NCBI GenBank assembly: GCA_033558025.1
Contig: JAUCEF010000005.1
Location: 7,130,001-7,194,000, forward strand
Reading direction: 5' to 3'
Source of the DNA: Phytophthora sp. 'mugwort'
Lineage: Eukaryota > Oomycota > Peronosporomycetes > Peronosporales > Peronosporaceae
Length of the DNA stretch: 64,000 bases
This document shows, in pieces, positions 20,654-32,563 of this stretch (position 1 is its first letter; every line of letters starts with the position of its first letter). The notes under the pieces are model-generated. The model was given only the letters and a program-made list of their open reading frames with translations. It was not told where the DNA came from and ran no database searches. Made by a program: the position numbers and the translations under genes.

Positions 20654-22440
20654 ATGAGCAAAGCGGAAGCAGCCGAGGCACGCCAAATCGGACCGGACAT
20701 GCAAACGAGAGCAGCGAGGAGGAAAGCGAGGAAGAGAAGGAACTGCCATTGGAAAGGGAAAAACGATTATCGGAGAGGAGGCAGTGGCACAGCGGGGGCA
20801 GCGGGAGCAGGGGCTCGCAGCAGCTCCAGAGCCGGTGCTGGAGTACGTGCTGTAGGTCGCAAGAGAACCCAAGGGAGAGGGAGGCGATGGCGAACCAGCT
20901 GTAGTAAGTCCCGAAGAGATGTTTCAGGCGGTTATCCACGAAATGAAAGAAGCGCCGGACACGGCGCAGCGGGAATAGTCGAAAGCAACCATAGCAGAAC
21001 TATTCGGGGAGGTGTTCGAGGCAGTGGCGACAGTGCGGGATCGAGTGGCTTCAAACAAACAGCGATATCCGAAGTGCGGGGGGCCGTATTCGCTCAAATG
21101 TTAGGTTTCTTTGAGCAAGCCTGTGTCGTGGACAAGTATAATTACACGCAATGGTGTCGTTATGCAAAGGCGGTTACAGAATACCTTTACAACACTTCAT
21201 GGAAGCTAACGACAATCCTGGAGAGCATGACCCGCAAGGTGAAATGGGCTAGACTGCCAATGCTGAATCAATGGTCGGATGACCGGAAGCGGACATCGAG
21301 TACCAGCTAGGGAGGCGGGTGCGGGGGACAGCGACTTTCAGCAGTGCATGTTCAATCCAGACAAGTACGGTACGGCGGACATCGCACGACTCAGAGCGAT
21401 CTGTAAGCAATAATCCGTAGCAAGGACCAGCCATAGGCTGCGGGATGGCACGGAGAACGAGTGGACACTTATCCAGGGCTGGCGGAAGGGCACATTGTGG
21501 GCAGACTTCTTCCTCAATTCATGTCGAAGATCTTCAATGCAAAAGTGCGCCTCCGATTCCATAGCACAATTCAAGCCCAAGTGGAAGAGGAACTCTGGTT
21601 CTCGTTAGCTGGATATAACTCCGTACCGGCCAGTCGCCAACACACCCAGGCGTTGAAAGGGGCATACTATTGGCGGCAGAGAGCGTCAAGGTAGACCTGG
21701 GGGAGTTGCACCAAATGCTTCGGCAGACGAAGACAATTAGCTACAATCGGGTCCAGAAATCAATTCACCTCTTTTTCTTTGATAGGGAAACAGCCAGGAA
21801 GTTTGAACTCACCACAGTACCTTTCAAACGTAATGCTTACAGATTAAAACAGGCATTAGCCGTCACCAGATTGGCGTGGGCAAGACAGATGGAAGCTGAT
21901 GGCACTCGCTTAGTGCAACAAACGCAGTATGTCATTCGGATGTACAACATAAGTAGATTTCTGGACATAGATCGTCTGAAAGCTTTTTTTACGGAGCACA
22001 TTCATGCGGAGCACATTCATGCGGAGCTGGAGTTAGAGGATATGGATGTATGCACCACAAACTCGAGAACCTCGACAGTATGGAGGCTCACGGTTAAGCT
22101 CTCTGCCTGCCCGGAAGGTTTGCGAGGCATAGTCCGGGTGATGTAGTTTTGGACCAGTATCGTGCTCAAGCATCCAGAAGTTTGTAGGCATCTGCAGTGC
22201 CTCCGTTGCGGAACGCTATGTCACACAATGACACGATGTGGATTCACGGACCAGCAACTGAGAGGGCCGGGCAGTGTAATCGCTCGGGAGGGGGAAGTGG
22301 CACACCTGAAAGTCTTAGCGAAACAGTTTGCAAGTATGGAGGATATTCGACGAGTACCCAGGCAACGCCTACGCCTTCAAAAACAAACGGATCAGACTAC
22401 CGAGGCGGCCAAAACTCTTTAAACACTGGTAACAAGACCT
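20654..22440 (+). pseudogene. LINE ORF1-like protein with CCHC zinc knuckle
   Basis: The arginine/glycine-rich N-terminal frame (20654-21310) is followed, after breaks, by an RRM-like/helical segment (21670-22146: IHLFFFDRETARKF, YVIRMYNISRFLDIDRL). A perfect CX2CX4HX4C knuckle, CLRCGTLCHTMTRC, lies at about 22199-22240. This is the nucleic-acid-binding protein of LINE particles. Frame changes occur between blocks. A 15-base tandem duplication (about 21998-22027) adds the peptide repeat EHIHAEHIHAE. Confidence 0.7.
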
Positions 22441-22540
22441 GATGAGAGCAGGCAGCCCCCGGTAGAACATGTACAACCGGAGGCAGCACGCCAGAGGAAG
22501 AGGCACGACACGAAAGGACGAGCTCTTCCTCAATCTAGGC

Positions 22541-24638
22541 AGCGGTGACATCGAAGCCAAAGCCACGTCAGCAGTGGGTCACATTAAAGTTGAAAGGCGG
22601 GCGCAAGCTTTATGCCCATAAGGCGGCTCTGGCCCAACGATGGGCTCCGACAGGGACGAAATTTGATGCACTAGCGGACTCCTTGGAGGAGGAGGAGGCT
22701 GACAATGATAGAACGGCAGTTCATCAATCTCAACAGGGCGACGAAGCAATTGAAATTTCGTCGGGAGACGAAGCGCCTCAAGCAGAGAACCAAGTGCGGA
22801 GGAGAAGGCACAGCTGCGGGTGCTCAAACGAAACCCGCCAGCCATCCGAGCTACACCGCAGTTAGTAATGTTGAAACAAAGGGAGAGGACGGCTTTGACA
22901 CAAGTGCTAAACCAAGTGCGGGAACAGCACAGCACCTTAACAATGATGACGGTGGAAGCAAGAGGGACACTTTCCAATTTTGAAATATCGAACAGACCCT
23001 GGAATTAAGGGAGGTCACGACACCATCACCCGGGAACTGCTTGGCAACGTCGATTGTCCAAGCGTTAGCGGACCACAATCTTGCGGCCAGAGATGATATC
23101 TTCCTGGCAGCGACAGCCAGTATCAAACGAGGAGTTAAGTATACCGGTCAGCTTCACCTTGCAGACCAGTTCAACCACGAAACAAGCGTAACGACGATTG
23201 TCAACATTCAACGGGAATGGAAGGGTACGTCACAGAGGCAGAAAAAAACAGTACAAATGGTACCTCCTGGAATATGGCAAATAGTGCATCGGACCGGATA
23301 TTGATAGTAGAGCATTACAACCTGGGGAGGATCGAAATCCTGGCTATGGCCGGCAATTTTCTTAAATGAAACATTTATGTCCTGGCATACAACGCGGACG
23401 AGCTCGGAAGTGGAACTGCAGTAAGTATCGTCCAAGTTCAATGACCCGATTCAATAAAGTCGCCGAAACTGGGGGGGGGGGCTAATGCTGATAGTCCAAG
23501 AATGTGTCCTACATATATGAGCCGAGAAGTCGGAGAAGCAACAACAACAACCGTTAGTGCTGAGATTCTGGGGGCGTCACTACTCAGCGATGGTTAATAG
23601 GCGGGTCGAAAGAATAACTCAGGAGGAATTTGGACGGGAATCCAAAGGTGAGGGGGATACGAGATGAAGGACGAGAGTCATTTTTCAATTTGGGCTCAAG
23701 AGCAACAACCGACTGAGACGAAGACCTCCGAGAGCCAGTGAAACTGGCCCCCTTACCCTGGACGGAAAGTCTCCCATAGTGGGGTCAAGGTTAAAAGGGG
23801 AGAGGTCTTCTCCGCGCTGCGTGCGCTACGGCAGGCAGCGCAGCGGGTGACCCGAGAGGCGAAGCCATCCGCAGGATGCCCCGAGGGGAGGGGTGCGTCG
23901 ACAGCGAGTCGATCACCCTGAACAGTAAGTTCCTACTCTTCTCGATCCGCCCCCAAGTCGCCGACCCGTTTCGCGAGCGCGAACCCCGGTCCCACGAAGC
24001 GATCCCACCCAAGAACGTGATGCCGCCGTTGAGATCCAGTACCAGTCGTTTTTGTATAGAAACACCAGGCCAGATACTCTTCGTCGAGCGGTGCGCCTGG
24101 GCAAGTCTGCGCTTGCCAGTTAGCCCAAGATCCGACCCGAAGAGCAGAGAAGTCGTGTCAAAGAAGCGGCCAGGAATAACGTCAAGATGGCACGTTGGGA
24201 CTGTTGGAAGTGGTTTCCGACCTCCCGGCCATGCGTCCAATGTCACCTGCAAGCAGAACGCTCCGAATGTGTGAGCAGCCAAGACATCCGGTCAAGAGTG
24301 CGCAACAACCCGTCTAACCCTGTACTTGATCAACGGATCGAGCCACGTGTCCTTCGGCGAGTGACCCCCGTGAAGTTCGAAGTATCGAGCCAACAGAACG
24401 AGAAAGCGAGGTGAAGAACGATCGCGTTATGGTAGAAGACCCACGGTAATTAACCATACACATATCTCACCACCCTAAGAAGCTAAGTAGACTTTCTGAT
24501 TCTCTCTCTGGAGGACGAGGGTCACAGGATGAACCACAAATCAGTCAATTAGATTCTAATGCGGAGGCTTCTTAAGAAGCGTGGGACCCGGGCCAGTGGA
24601 GCGGGGGCATGGACAACTTGCATTAACGTCTCGAGGGA
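22541..24638 (+). other. Interval between LINE ORF1 and RT
   Basis: Acidic and lysine-rich ORFs (22545-22983) probably form the ORF1 C-terminus. From about 23 kb onward I see fragments only, with a G8 run at about 23471. The 23.7-24.4 kb part is GC-rich with open frames on both strands and no recognisable domain. Confidence 0.35.
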
Positions 24639-27600
24639 ATGGCCATATCGCACGAGTTGAAAAAGAAAATATATCACATTCTTCAGGCGGCAGCACTGCA
24701 GCGGTACCTTGAGCTGTTAGCTTTCCTCATCAATATTGTGGCGGAATTGTCAGGTCCAGAACAGAAGCGAGTTCTGGAAGCGGACATGTCGAACCGAAAC
24801 GATGTTGAGGTGAGACAATTACAACAACAATACCAAATTTCACGAGGTGTACTTCAACAATGGAAAAGCTATGTCCAAGACCAAGCGGATCAGGCGCTCG
24901 TCCAGGCGCGAGATGATGACAACCAACAAGCCGCACTGAGGGAGCAAAAGGGGCTCTCAGATGCAGGCTATGAACCCTCGGTGGAGAGCAGTCAGGAGGG
25001 GATGGCGTTGGCGTTAGTCACCCACACCCCACCCAGGGACTTCGGAGCAGATAATTTTGCGTCGGAATGGGAGCCAATTCTGGGAAAACGTCGCAGCATG
25101 ATACCACCGGATCGTCTCGAAAAAGCGTTTGATGAATTTGTATCCATCCCGGCGGTGAGGAAGCTAACATCGGCGGATAATGACTTGCTCATGAGAGAAA
25201 TAACTTACAGGAAGTGCTAGCTGCATAAGCGGCATTAAATCGTCATAAAGCGGCCGGGCCGAACGGATTAAACAATGACTTCTTCAAGGATTCGCAAGCA
25301 GTTCTGGCGCCGATAATGGTGGCAATCGGGAACGAACTTCGGTAAGGGGGTGAGCCGCCACAGTCTTTTCTGGAAGGACCAATCATCCCTTTTAGAAAGA
25401 AAGGAGACTCGGATGATGCGACGGATTATCGGCCCATATCGCTATTGCAGACGGGTATAATTATTTTCCCACGGTGATAGCATAATGAGTACAAAACATT
25501 ATGGACAGACCGATTGGGGAAATACAACAGGGATTTGTACATGGACGTCAAATGATGAAAAATGTGATGATGATGGCGATTTAGCGAGGGCGCGAGGAGA
25601 ATCGGAGCTTGCCGCGGCACTAAGCCGCGTGATACTATTGTTGGATCTCCGTAAGACGTATGATACGGTGGCACGGAAATTTATATTTTTGGTTCTCTAA
25701 AGTTTGGCATTTCGAGGGATTTTATCAATATAATACATAACTTGCATGATGCGACTACAGCACAGTTCCTAGTGAACGGGTTGTTATCGCAGCCAATCGA
25801 TGTTACGTCCGGAATCAGACAAGGTTGTCCTTTGGCGCCGCTCTTATTTCTATTGGCAGCAGAGATCCTGGTAATAGCTATACTCCAGGATACCGAACTT
25901 AAAGGTCTTTCAATTCCAGGGAGGAGGAAAACCATGTTTTCGCAGCTTTCGTGGATGATTCGACAGTATTTCTTTAATCTGCACAACAACTTGCGAGAGT
26001 AATGAGGATCGTAGAGCGCTTCGGCCAATTGTCAGGTCCTCGCGTTCAACCGGCGAAAAGCAAACTCATATTTTTTACGGAGATCCATGCGCAGGAATAC
26101 ATGGGTATTTCCGTTCTTCAGCCTGGACAAACGATGAGCTACTTGGGTTATGAAGTAGGCACATTTAATTTAGCGAATACTAATTCGGCGGTCAGACTAT
26201 GGCAGGTTTGCCGCAGATTGGCGACATCAACGCAAATGGCTACGAGCATCGACATGGGAGTCACTATTCTAAACATGGTTATGCTACCAGCGATACTATA
26301 GCGACGGTGTTTGAAATACCGCCCTGGGCGGACCAGGAATTCAGAATCATCCAGAAACAATTTCTATGGAGACACTCAACGTCAACAGACCATAGCAAGC
26401 ACAAGCTCAACACGGGGTTTTTACACGTGCCGAAAGCGGCCGGGGGCGTGGGGCTGGCATCCATTGCGGTCGCAGTCAAAGCTCAGAGGCTGAAACACGC
26501 ACTAGCGGTGGCTCACACAAAGGGAAGATCGCTATTTTGCTGCCTAGAGATCATGGGCGTTCGAGGAAGCCACGAAGAGGGAGAAGGCGGCATCATGCCA
26601 GTAGAATCACTTTGGGCAATCGGCAGTTTCAAACAGAAATCAGGAGTATGGCTACGAGCACTGATGGGGGAGTGTCTGCAACCGGACGCAGCAGAAACAG
26701 AGGCGTTGAAAGATTTGTCAGCGTATGCTGCAACTTCTCGAGGAAACAGTGAGTTTGCGAAACGACGATCAGTTAGAAATCCGGCTGTACAAATCTTTAT
26801 CGAAACCGTCCTGGGTATGGCCAGAAGAGGTCCACAACTTCTGGCCGATATTTTTATGTGCGGACAATCCTTGGACAAGGGAAAGTTCTGTCGCCGTCTT
26901 GAGGCAATACCACAACATTCAAGTCTGTACAGTGGCACAGCTGAACATTGAGGGAACAGGGTTGCTATCATACGCCATCACGGTGACCCTAAAAAAGGGC
27001 TGTGAAATACACCACACAGTCCCAAAACTGACGAGGTGGACTTTAGTGGTATTCATGGGGCGTCCACCCTTGGAATTTGCCGAGCAATGTCAAGTCGGCA
27101 TGAACGCGTCACTACGCACTCCGCCCGAGTTACAACATGAATAAGAATGGGCAGTCGGTGGTGGTGGTGGTGGTGGTGGTGGTGGTGGGGTGGGGTGGGG
27201 TGGGGGGGTTATTGGAACACTCCCAATAGAGGAACACGGAACTGCAGGTATAGCCCTGACTGAGGAAATGGACCGGATTCATTGGTTGGTTTCAGAGAAA
27301 TTAACATGTTCGGGCGATGACCAGGACATTATCACACTAAGACGGGAGCAGCAAGTAAACGGTCTGGTGCTAATAGCTCACCCTCGCGCGCATAAATTCC
27401 CTTAGATGTGCCACCAAACATCTCGAACCGGCAATTAGTACGAGCACTGAAGCGGCAACCCTTCCACAAAGTCAGAGTGGAACTAGGTAAACGCGTAACT
27501 GACTAATCCCGAAGCCGGGCGAAAGGCGATCGACTGCAACATGGGGAGATGCAACAAACCCTAAGCAACTCTGGGTTCATCAGAATGCCACCACGGAGTA

Positions 27601-27870
27601 TCAGGTATGGGCCAACTATAGACTAGCCGTGCGTCAATTAACCTCTACTTCCCGGGGCGTAAATTTGGCAACGCCTGTCAGAAGATCCATACTTGCGCAG
27701 GCAAAAGGAAACCTTGGAGCATATATTCTGGGAGGCCCTTGTGCGCAAAAACGCTGGCAGTACTTAATAACATTTTGGACGGGCAGAAGTGGAGTACCCT
27801 GCAAATGCAGCAGTATGCAACAAACTGCATGTCCAGAGCACCGCCGAAGATATCGTCCGTAGTTCGAGTA
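24639..27870 (+). pseudogene. LINE reverse transcriptase (ORF2), frameshifted
   Basis: An N-terminal helical region (24639-25220) leads into RT block material: KAAGPNGLNNDFFKD at about 25235, DYRPISLLQTG at about 25425, [18 protein letters not shown] at about 25818, and the catalytic [11 protein letters not shown] at about 25942, which is in a different frame from the preceding block. Thumb-like sequence follows (RVQPAKSKLIFF, MSYLGYEVGTF), then HVPKAAGGVGLAS. ETLEHIFWE at about 27709 and CAQKRWQYLITFWTG in another frame match the C-terminal HIFWEC zinc region of LINE ORF2. No RNase H domain recognised. At least eight frame disruptions, so not active. Confidence 0.8.
27158..27212 (+). repeat. 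GGT microsatellite grading into G-rich run
   Basis: About ten GGT units followed by GGGGT repeats and a G7 stretch, inside LINE sequence. Confidence 0.9.
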
Positions 27871-28330
27871 GACTACAGGCAGCTTTTTCGGACGATGTTA
27901 AGGTGTACGAAGTAGAATGGTGTGGTATTGCAGATCTGGATAAGATGGAAGTTGACCGGCAGCCGGAAGATCCACGTCGCCAGCGGCAGCCATAACAGCG
28001 TCAAGGTGATGGATCCGGACCATGCGACACGCCAGGTCTGTATATGGTACGGATCCTGGATCCGTCCCGTGGGGTGAGGTCTAAGTACTATCCGATCAGT
28101 TCAGTGCACACCGGGTTGAAGATCCGTAGCTAAAGGGAGGTAGAGTGGAGACGGGTGGCCAGGAATAGGTCAGAGATGGGATCCTGGGTTATAAGTAGTC
28201 CGTAGGATAGGATTTCGGATGGGATATGAAGTTAGATAGGCTAAGGTATAAATCAGAACCGAATTTGCACTTGACTATAGTATAGAGGATTTCTATTGGC
28301 CCCATACGTAGATCAACGTCTAACTTTGGC

Positions 28331-29160
28331 GATCTTCCTGCACACGTGGCAGCCCCTGGATGGCTTGGCCAGGTCGCGCTAGCCCTTTGGCTTCCCCCCC
28401 CCCAAAGATCCCGCTATTGCAAGCGGCAAGCATCAAAGGAACAAGGACAACTCCGATAAGGAGCAAGGACACCCTCAATAAAAAACAACTCCGGATCTCG
28501 TATTTCTATTACGGATCCACAAAGTCTACGCGAAGAGCTCAAGACCAAACCAACATCGGATCTCGTGCGCAGGAATACCCGCGCAAATCCACCCCCTCCC
28601 AAGTCTCCACAAGGACGTCCAAAGCCCACCAAGTGCGCATCTTGTGTCAACGAGAGAGCAGTACCAGCCCGCCGACGGGTACACAAGGTGAACCACTCAG
28701 CAATTACACGGCCTTCGGAGTACCCCCTCCGTTAGTCGATAGTCTGGGCGCAGTGCGTGTGAGTTGGGATCCTACTGAAATTCGGTGGATCCACTCCACC
28801 ACAATGGCAGCGGATATGGTGGGTCCTAAATTCGATATATATATCAGCCCTTTGGACCCAAAGAAACCGAGTAGTGCACCAACACGAAGAGATCACGCTG
28901 CAAACTCGCATCAGGGAATACCAAATTTCAGGCCTCAGGCACATGCGAGCTCTGGCGACAAGGGGGCGTAGACGATATCAGACTAGAATACAAGGTACTC
29001 GGTTACTGCTGTGGTTTGGTCTCTTTAAGAGACAACCCAAAGAAGCACCACACAACGTGGCGGTTCACGTACAATCACCGGACCGGTTCCCGACACCGGC
29101 GTTGCTACCTGGCTTACGAAATTCCAGACATCTTGTAGGCAATAACGTTAAATAGATTGT
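28331..29160 (+). other. Unassigned coding-like stretch downstream of the LINE
   Basis: A 203-codon ORF at 28360-28971 is lysine/serine/proline-rich with LGAVRVSWDPTEIRWIH near its middle. A further frame to 29155 contains GTRLLLWFGLFKRQP. I recognise no family. Possibly the gag-like part of another retroelement or the true 3' end of the LINE. Confidence 0.3.
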
Positions 29161-29376
29161 CTGTCCTCTTTCTCACGTGTTTCGAACTACTTTCATTGCA
29201 AATAGAGCTTACATACCCGCCCCGCATGCACATCTCCATACTAACGAGTTATAATAGGAAAGTTTCACCTTTACCCTTCCACATACAAAACCTAACATAG
29301 ATGAACGCAGCCATATATATATGTATACGCAGCCACAAAAAAATAAGTGTCAACTGTGTACGGTGAATGGGAGGTT

Positions 29377-29475
29377 AACACTCGTCAACCCACTATTATT
29401 ATTGTGTAATAATAGTGGGTTGGCACTATTATTACACAATAATAGTGGGTTATTATTGTGAAATAGTAGTAGGTT
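29377..29475. repeat. AT-rich hairpin cluster (CCCACTATTATT units)
   Basis: CAACCCACTATTATTATTGTG is followed by its near-reverse complement TAATAATAGTGGGTTG. The module then repeats partly as ACTATTATTACACAATAATAGTGGG and a third weaker copy, giving alternative stem-loops. A MITE terminus or fossil fold-back element is likely. Confidence 0.7.
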
Positions 29476-29534
29476 GGCGAGTATTAATGCTGTATCTTGT
29501 AGGGATGGGGACGTAAACCCCGTTCATGTATTAT

Positions 29535-29562
29535 TATATAAAAGTATTATTACTTTTATAAC
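29535..29562. repeat. Perfect 10-bp AT hairpin
   Basis: TATAAAAGTA, loop TTAT, then TACTTTTATA. It lies between the hairpin cluster and the coiled-coil gene. Confidence 0.7.
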
Positions 29563-29717
29563 AAAGCACGATCGCACATTTTAGTTTGCCACATGGGTCT
29601 AGCATCGTTTGACACTCCAGCTTCACCTCTCGGATCTGGTCCATGAGCTGAGACTTTGCCGGGTCGTCGACTCGGCTTCTTCCCAGCCGGTATCACCACT
29701 TCCTGGAGTGACACAAT

Positions 29718-30352
29718 TTATGTCGGCGTTACTGCGCAACTGGCATTCTCCGCGTTCGACGAGCTCCCTGGTTGCACCATAGCTGACACTGAAGCCTCTA
29801 ACTGCGCTAAGTGGTGGCGCAGTACCGCCACGCCCCTGTCTCGCACCGCATTCGCTCGTTGCAGTCGCTCATGACGCTCCTTCCTGTCCAAGCAGAAGTG
29901 ACTCAAAACCATCAATTCAAGCCCCGAGAGCATGCCTATTGGCCTCCTAGGACATTCACTTGTCCTGGATGACAGGGAGCCGCTTCTTTTCGGCTTGGTA
30001 GCGGTCCTGCAGCGAGCGGATCTGCTCCAGCACCACCGCGTGCTGGTTGTAGTGCACGGCGTTCTCTAAAAGTTGCACCCAAACATGACACACATGCAGC
30101 ATCGGACGTCAAAACCGCCGACTTTGATTTGCTTGGCTGCTATAGACAGCTACGCACCGACGTGGAGCGCGATTTTCGCCTCGTCTCGAGTTGCATGACC
30201 CGCATCAAATTCCGCGTGCGGACCTTCTGGGCCTCCTGGCGCGCAGCTTCCCGGCGCTTCTCGACTGCAGCTTCGTCGTGCCGGCGCTGCAACGTTGCAG
30301 CAATCACGGTCCGGTATGTTGAAGTTCCTGCGACGTATGACCCATCGCTCAT
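29718..30352 (-). CDS. Three-exon coiled-coil protein, unknown function
   Basis: Hand-joined as complement(29718..29883, 29960..30063, 30158..30352), 154 residues. Exon 1 starts MSDGSYVAGTSTYRTVIAA. The first donor is GTGCGT at 30157 and its acceptor ends TTTTAGAG at 30064. The second donor is GTGAAT at 29959, with acceptor TTGGACAG ending at 29884. Both joins keep frame, and the joined reading stays strongly helical and charged (RRHDEAAVEKRREAARQEA, EQIRSLQDRYQAEKKR, KKERHERLQRANAVRDRG), then ends in a polar tail. The first acceptor uses the second of two adjacent AGs, because only that one keeps frame. A structural or ciliary role is possible but nothing specific is shown. It is divergent from the bZIP gene. 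Confidence 0.65.
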
Positions 30353-31067
30353 CCTCTTCAAACTGATAATGCCTACGCGAAGCGGCGCGACCCAAGAGAT
30401 CAGCGTCAAAGATCTCGACCGAGGCGGAAATAACCACCACGAGGCGACACTAAGGAAAGCTCGGTGCTGATACTTGTCTCTGGCATAGGCTGTCATGGTG
30501 AGGAATGCCGCCTCTGACAAGTGTTGGTGGTCTAGTTCCTATTGAGCTGGCTTCCTATGAGGCGCTCAAGTTCAATATCCGTCGTTTCTAACCCCACAAT
30601 GATCGTATACATTCTCCAAGTCATTTCCGCGCGCGTACGTCACTGTGCGTGTCTGCGTAGCCAATCAGCTCGCGGCGGGATCTTTTCCATATCTCTTCAT
30701 GTTCCAAGACCCAGGTCTCGTTCATCCCTACCACATACAAAACACCTCACTAAAATCACGGAATATCTGGAACCTTCACATCGCTAAAACCAGGTGCCTC
30801 ACCGCCTTCGATAAAAAGACCAGGCGCCGCTTTCCTACGTCAGCAGCGCCGCTATTCGGCATTTGCCTCCAAACCACTCAAAGCTCCCAACCTGCACAGA
30901 GCCGAGGCACAGCACAGCGATCGAACGAGTGAACGAGTGAACGGCGGCGATATACGGCAGCCCAACAGTCCACAGCCCACCGCGTCAGCCAGTCAGCGAG
31001 TAACTCCAGCCCAGGCGACGTTAGACTCGATTTTTTTTTTTACAGCGCAGATAACCGCCGCGTCCTC
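30353..31067. promoter_or_regulatory. Divergent intergenic region, coiled-coil gene / bZIP gene
   Basis: 715 bases that must hold promoters for both divergent genes. A T10 tract at about 31030 is 35 bases upstream of the bZIP ATG. Tandem GAACGAGTGAACGAGTGAACG occurs at about 30925. No transcript start can be fixed. Confidence 0.4.
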
Positions 31068-32226
31068 ATGTCGATCGAGTACGGAATGCCCATCGTGTTA
31101 CCGCCCATTGGGCCACTGTTCGCCAGCAGCGGGTCCCCCTCGGCCGCGCTGTTGGCCTACGAGAGCGAGGAGCAGCGCGAGCAGTATGAGGAGGACATGG
31201 CGCGTTACTTCGGCGTGCCGCTTCCCAGCTGCATCCGCCGCAAGCCCACCCAGATGACCATCGACGAAGAGTCGGCCAATCTGCGCACGCCCACGAGTGT
31301 CCAGCCCAGCAGCGGCTTCCCGACGGCGGGCTTCCCACCCAGCTCGTCTCCCGTTAAGAAGGACGGTGCCAAGACCAAGACGGCGCTACCGCTACTTCAG
31401 CTCGACTCCCCCACACAAACCGACGGCTCGACGAACGAGACGGAGCACTCGTCTCCCTCTGGAGAGGAGGAGAAACTGCGCGTCAGTCGCGAACGGAACC
31501 GGCTCCACGCGCAGCGTACCAGGATTCGCAAGCGTGAGCTGCTTGAGAGTCTGAAGGAACGCATCGAGGCGCTGCAAGATGAGTACGAACTGTTGAAACA
31601 GGCCTACGACTTCCACGCCACGGCCGTGTGTCTCTTGAGACTGGGCAACGTCGTGGACGTGCCTTGCGTGCAGAAACTCGAGCAGGTCGGCATCAGCTCG
31701 ACTGAAGACAGGGACGAGGACGGACAGCTCTGCGAGACGACCAAGAGCTCGTCGCACGAGAGCGACGGGGACGAGGAGCACGACGAGACCCACGAACACG
31801 AGAAAGGGTGCGTGTGCTTCGACAATGAACACGCCAGTGACGCTGCTTGCGCATGTCTCGGCGCGCAGCTCAACGCGAACGGCAAGAGACCGTATGCGTC
31901 CACCAACAGCAGCATGCTCGTCTGCTCCAAGGAGGAGCGCGAACGCGTGCGACGCGAGCGGAACCGGTTGCACGCGAGACGAGCTCGACTTCGCAAGAAA
32001 CTGGTGCTCGAGAAAAGCCAACAGGTACAACAGCTACAGCTAAAGCTGTTGCTTTAACAGCTGTGGAACGTGTAGACTAACGCTGCTATCTGTCTCTCCT
32101 TGATGAATGCAGGCCGTACACGACCTACGCGAGCGCAACGATCGTCTTCGCAGTCGCCTGAGCGTGCTGGTGTCATCAATCTACGGCTCCGAGGCCTGCT
32201 TGGACGACCCGGACGCCACTTCATGA
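31068..32226 (+). CDS. Tandem double-bZIP transcription factor
   Basis: Joined 31068..32024 and 32113..32226 (donor GTACAA, acceptor TGCAG), 356 residues. It carries two separate bZIP basic regions: RERNRLHAQRTRIRKRE at about residues 141-157 with a leucine zipper continuing LLESLKERIEALQDEYELL, and RERNRLHARRARLRKKL at about 296-312. The second zipper is completed only by splicing, as LVLEKSQQ joins AVHDLRERNDRLRSRLSVL. Without the intron removed, the second zipper would end at a stop 10 codons later. Both basic regions share the N..HA...R layout of oomycete and stramenopile bZIPs. An acidic His/Glu-rich, Cys-containing linker (about 215-265) lies between. Nuclear DNA binding as dimers is family knowledge; the double arrangement could allow intramolecular pairing, which is inference. 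Confidence 0.85.
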
Positions 32227-32563
32227 TCTCAACCAGGCGTCGAACGCCTGTCATCACCCCCAAGCGATGTGGACGGTTGGACTTTGGACCCAGTTTCGCC
32301 TCGAGGCTGCGTGCGGTGCAGTTCTCGATCGGTGCGGGTGGCTCTATCTATCTCTTATGTATCTCTATCTATGGGCCGGCATTTTGACCGGCTGGGGCTG
32401 CTTCAATGTAAATACAGCAGCGTAGCATTCCATTTCGACCTTCTCCTTGATACTCTTGTGCTGTTTTGATTCGCTTCTGCTAGTGGTAGTTCTGTTGTCA
32501 AATGGTGCTAGAGTCGGCGTGTCGAAGCGTCGCGAGCCTGGATATCATTGCGAGCGGCCAGCA
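32227..32563. other. Spacer between bZIP and LRR gene
   Basis: Short intergenic region of about 340 bases. It contains CTATCTATCTCTTATGTATCTCTATCTATG, a degenerate CTAT/CTCTAT repeat, at about 32340. It must hold the LRR gene promoter. Confidence 0.35.

Larger units (their letters stand above)
20601..28330 (+). mobile_element. LINE-type non-LTR retrotransposon, decayed
   Basis: The plus strand carries a gag-like ORF1 region with a CCHC knuckle, then a reverse transcriptase region and a C-terminal HIFWE-type zinc region in many frames. There are no LTRs. The 3' limit is uncertain, since no poly-A tail or target duplication was found. An endonuclease domain is expected between the ORFs (about 23.0-24.6 kb) but I could not recognise one, and that stretch has overlapping open frames on both strands. 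Confidence 0.75.

Noticed and set aside
23791..24282. Overlapping minus (163 aa) and plus (132 aa) ORFs considered as an rRNA fragment or endonuclease
   Set aside because: No conserved rRNA phrases and no APE endonuclease motifs visible. GC-rich DNA gives open frames by chance.
27158..27212. GGT repeat considered as telomeric or CRISPR-like
   Set aside because: Simple trinucleotide microsatellite with no spacers.
30353..30520. Upstream extension of the coiled-coil ORF to 30520
   Set aside because: The extension has a different composition and the internal Met at 30352 opens the charged, helical region. No evidence supports the longer start.
31392..32030. Minus-strand 212-codon ORF
   Set aside because: Antisense shadow of the bZIP exon. 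The plus strand has clear bZIP motifs.
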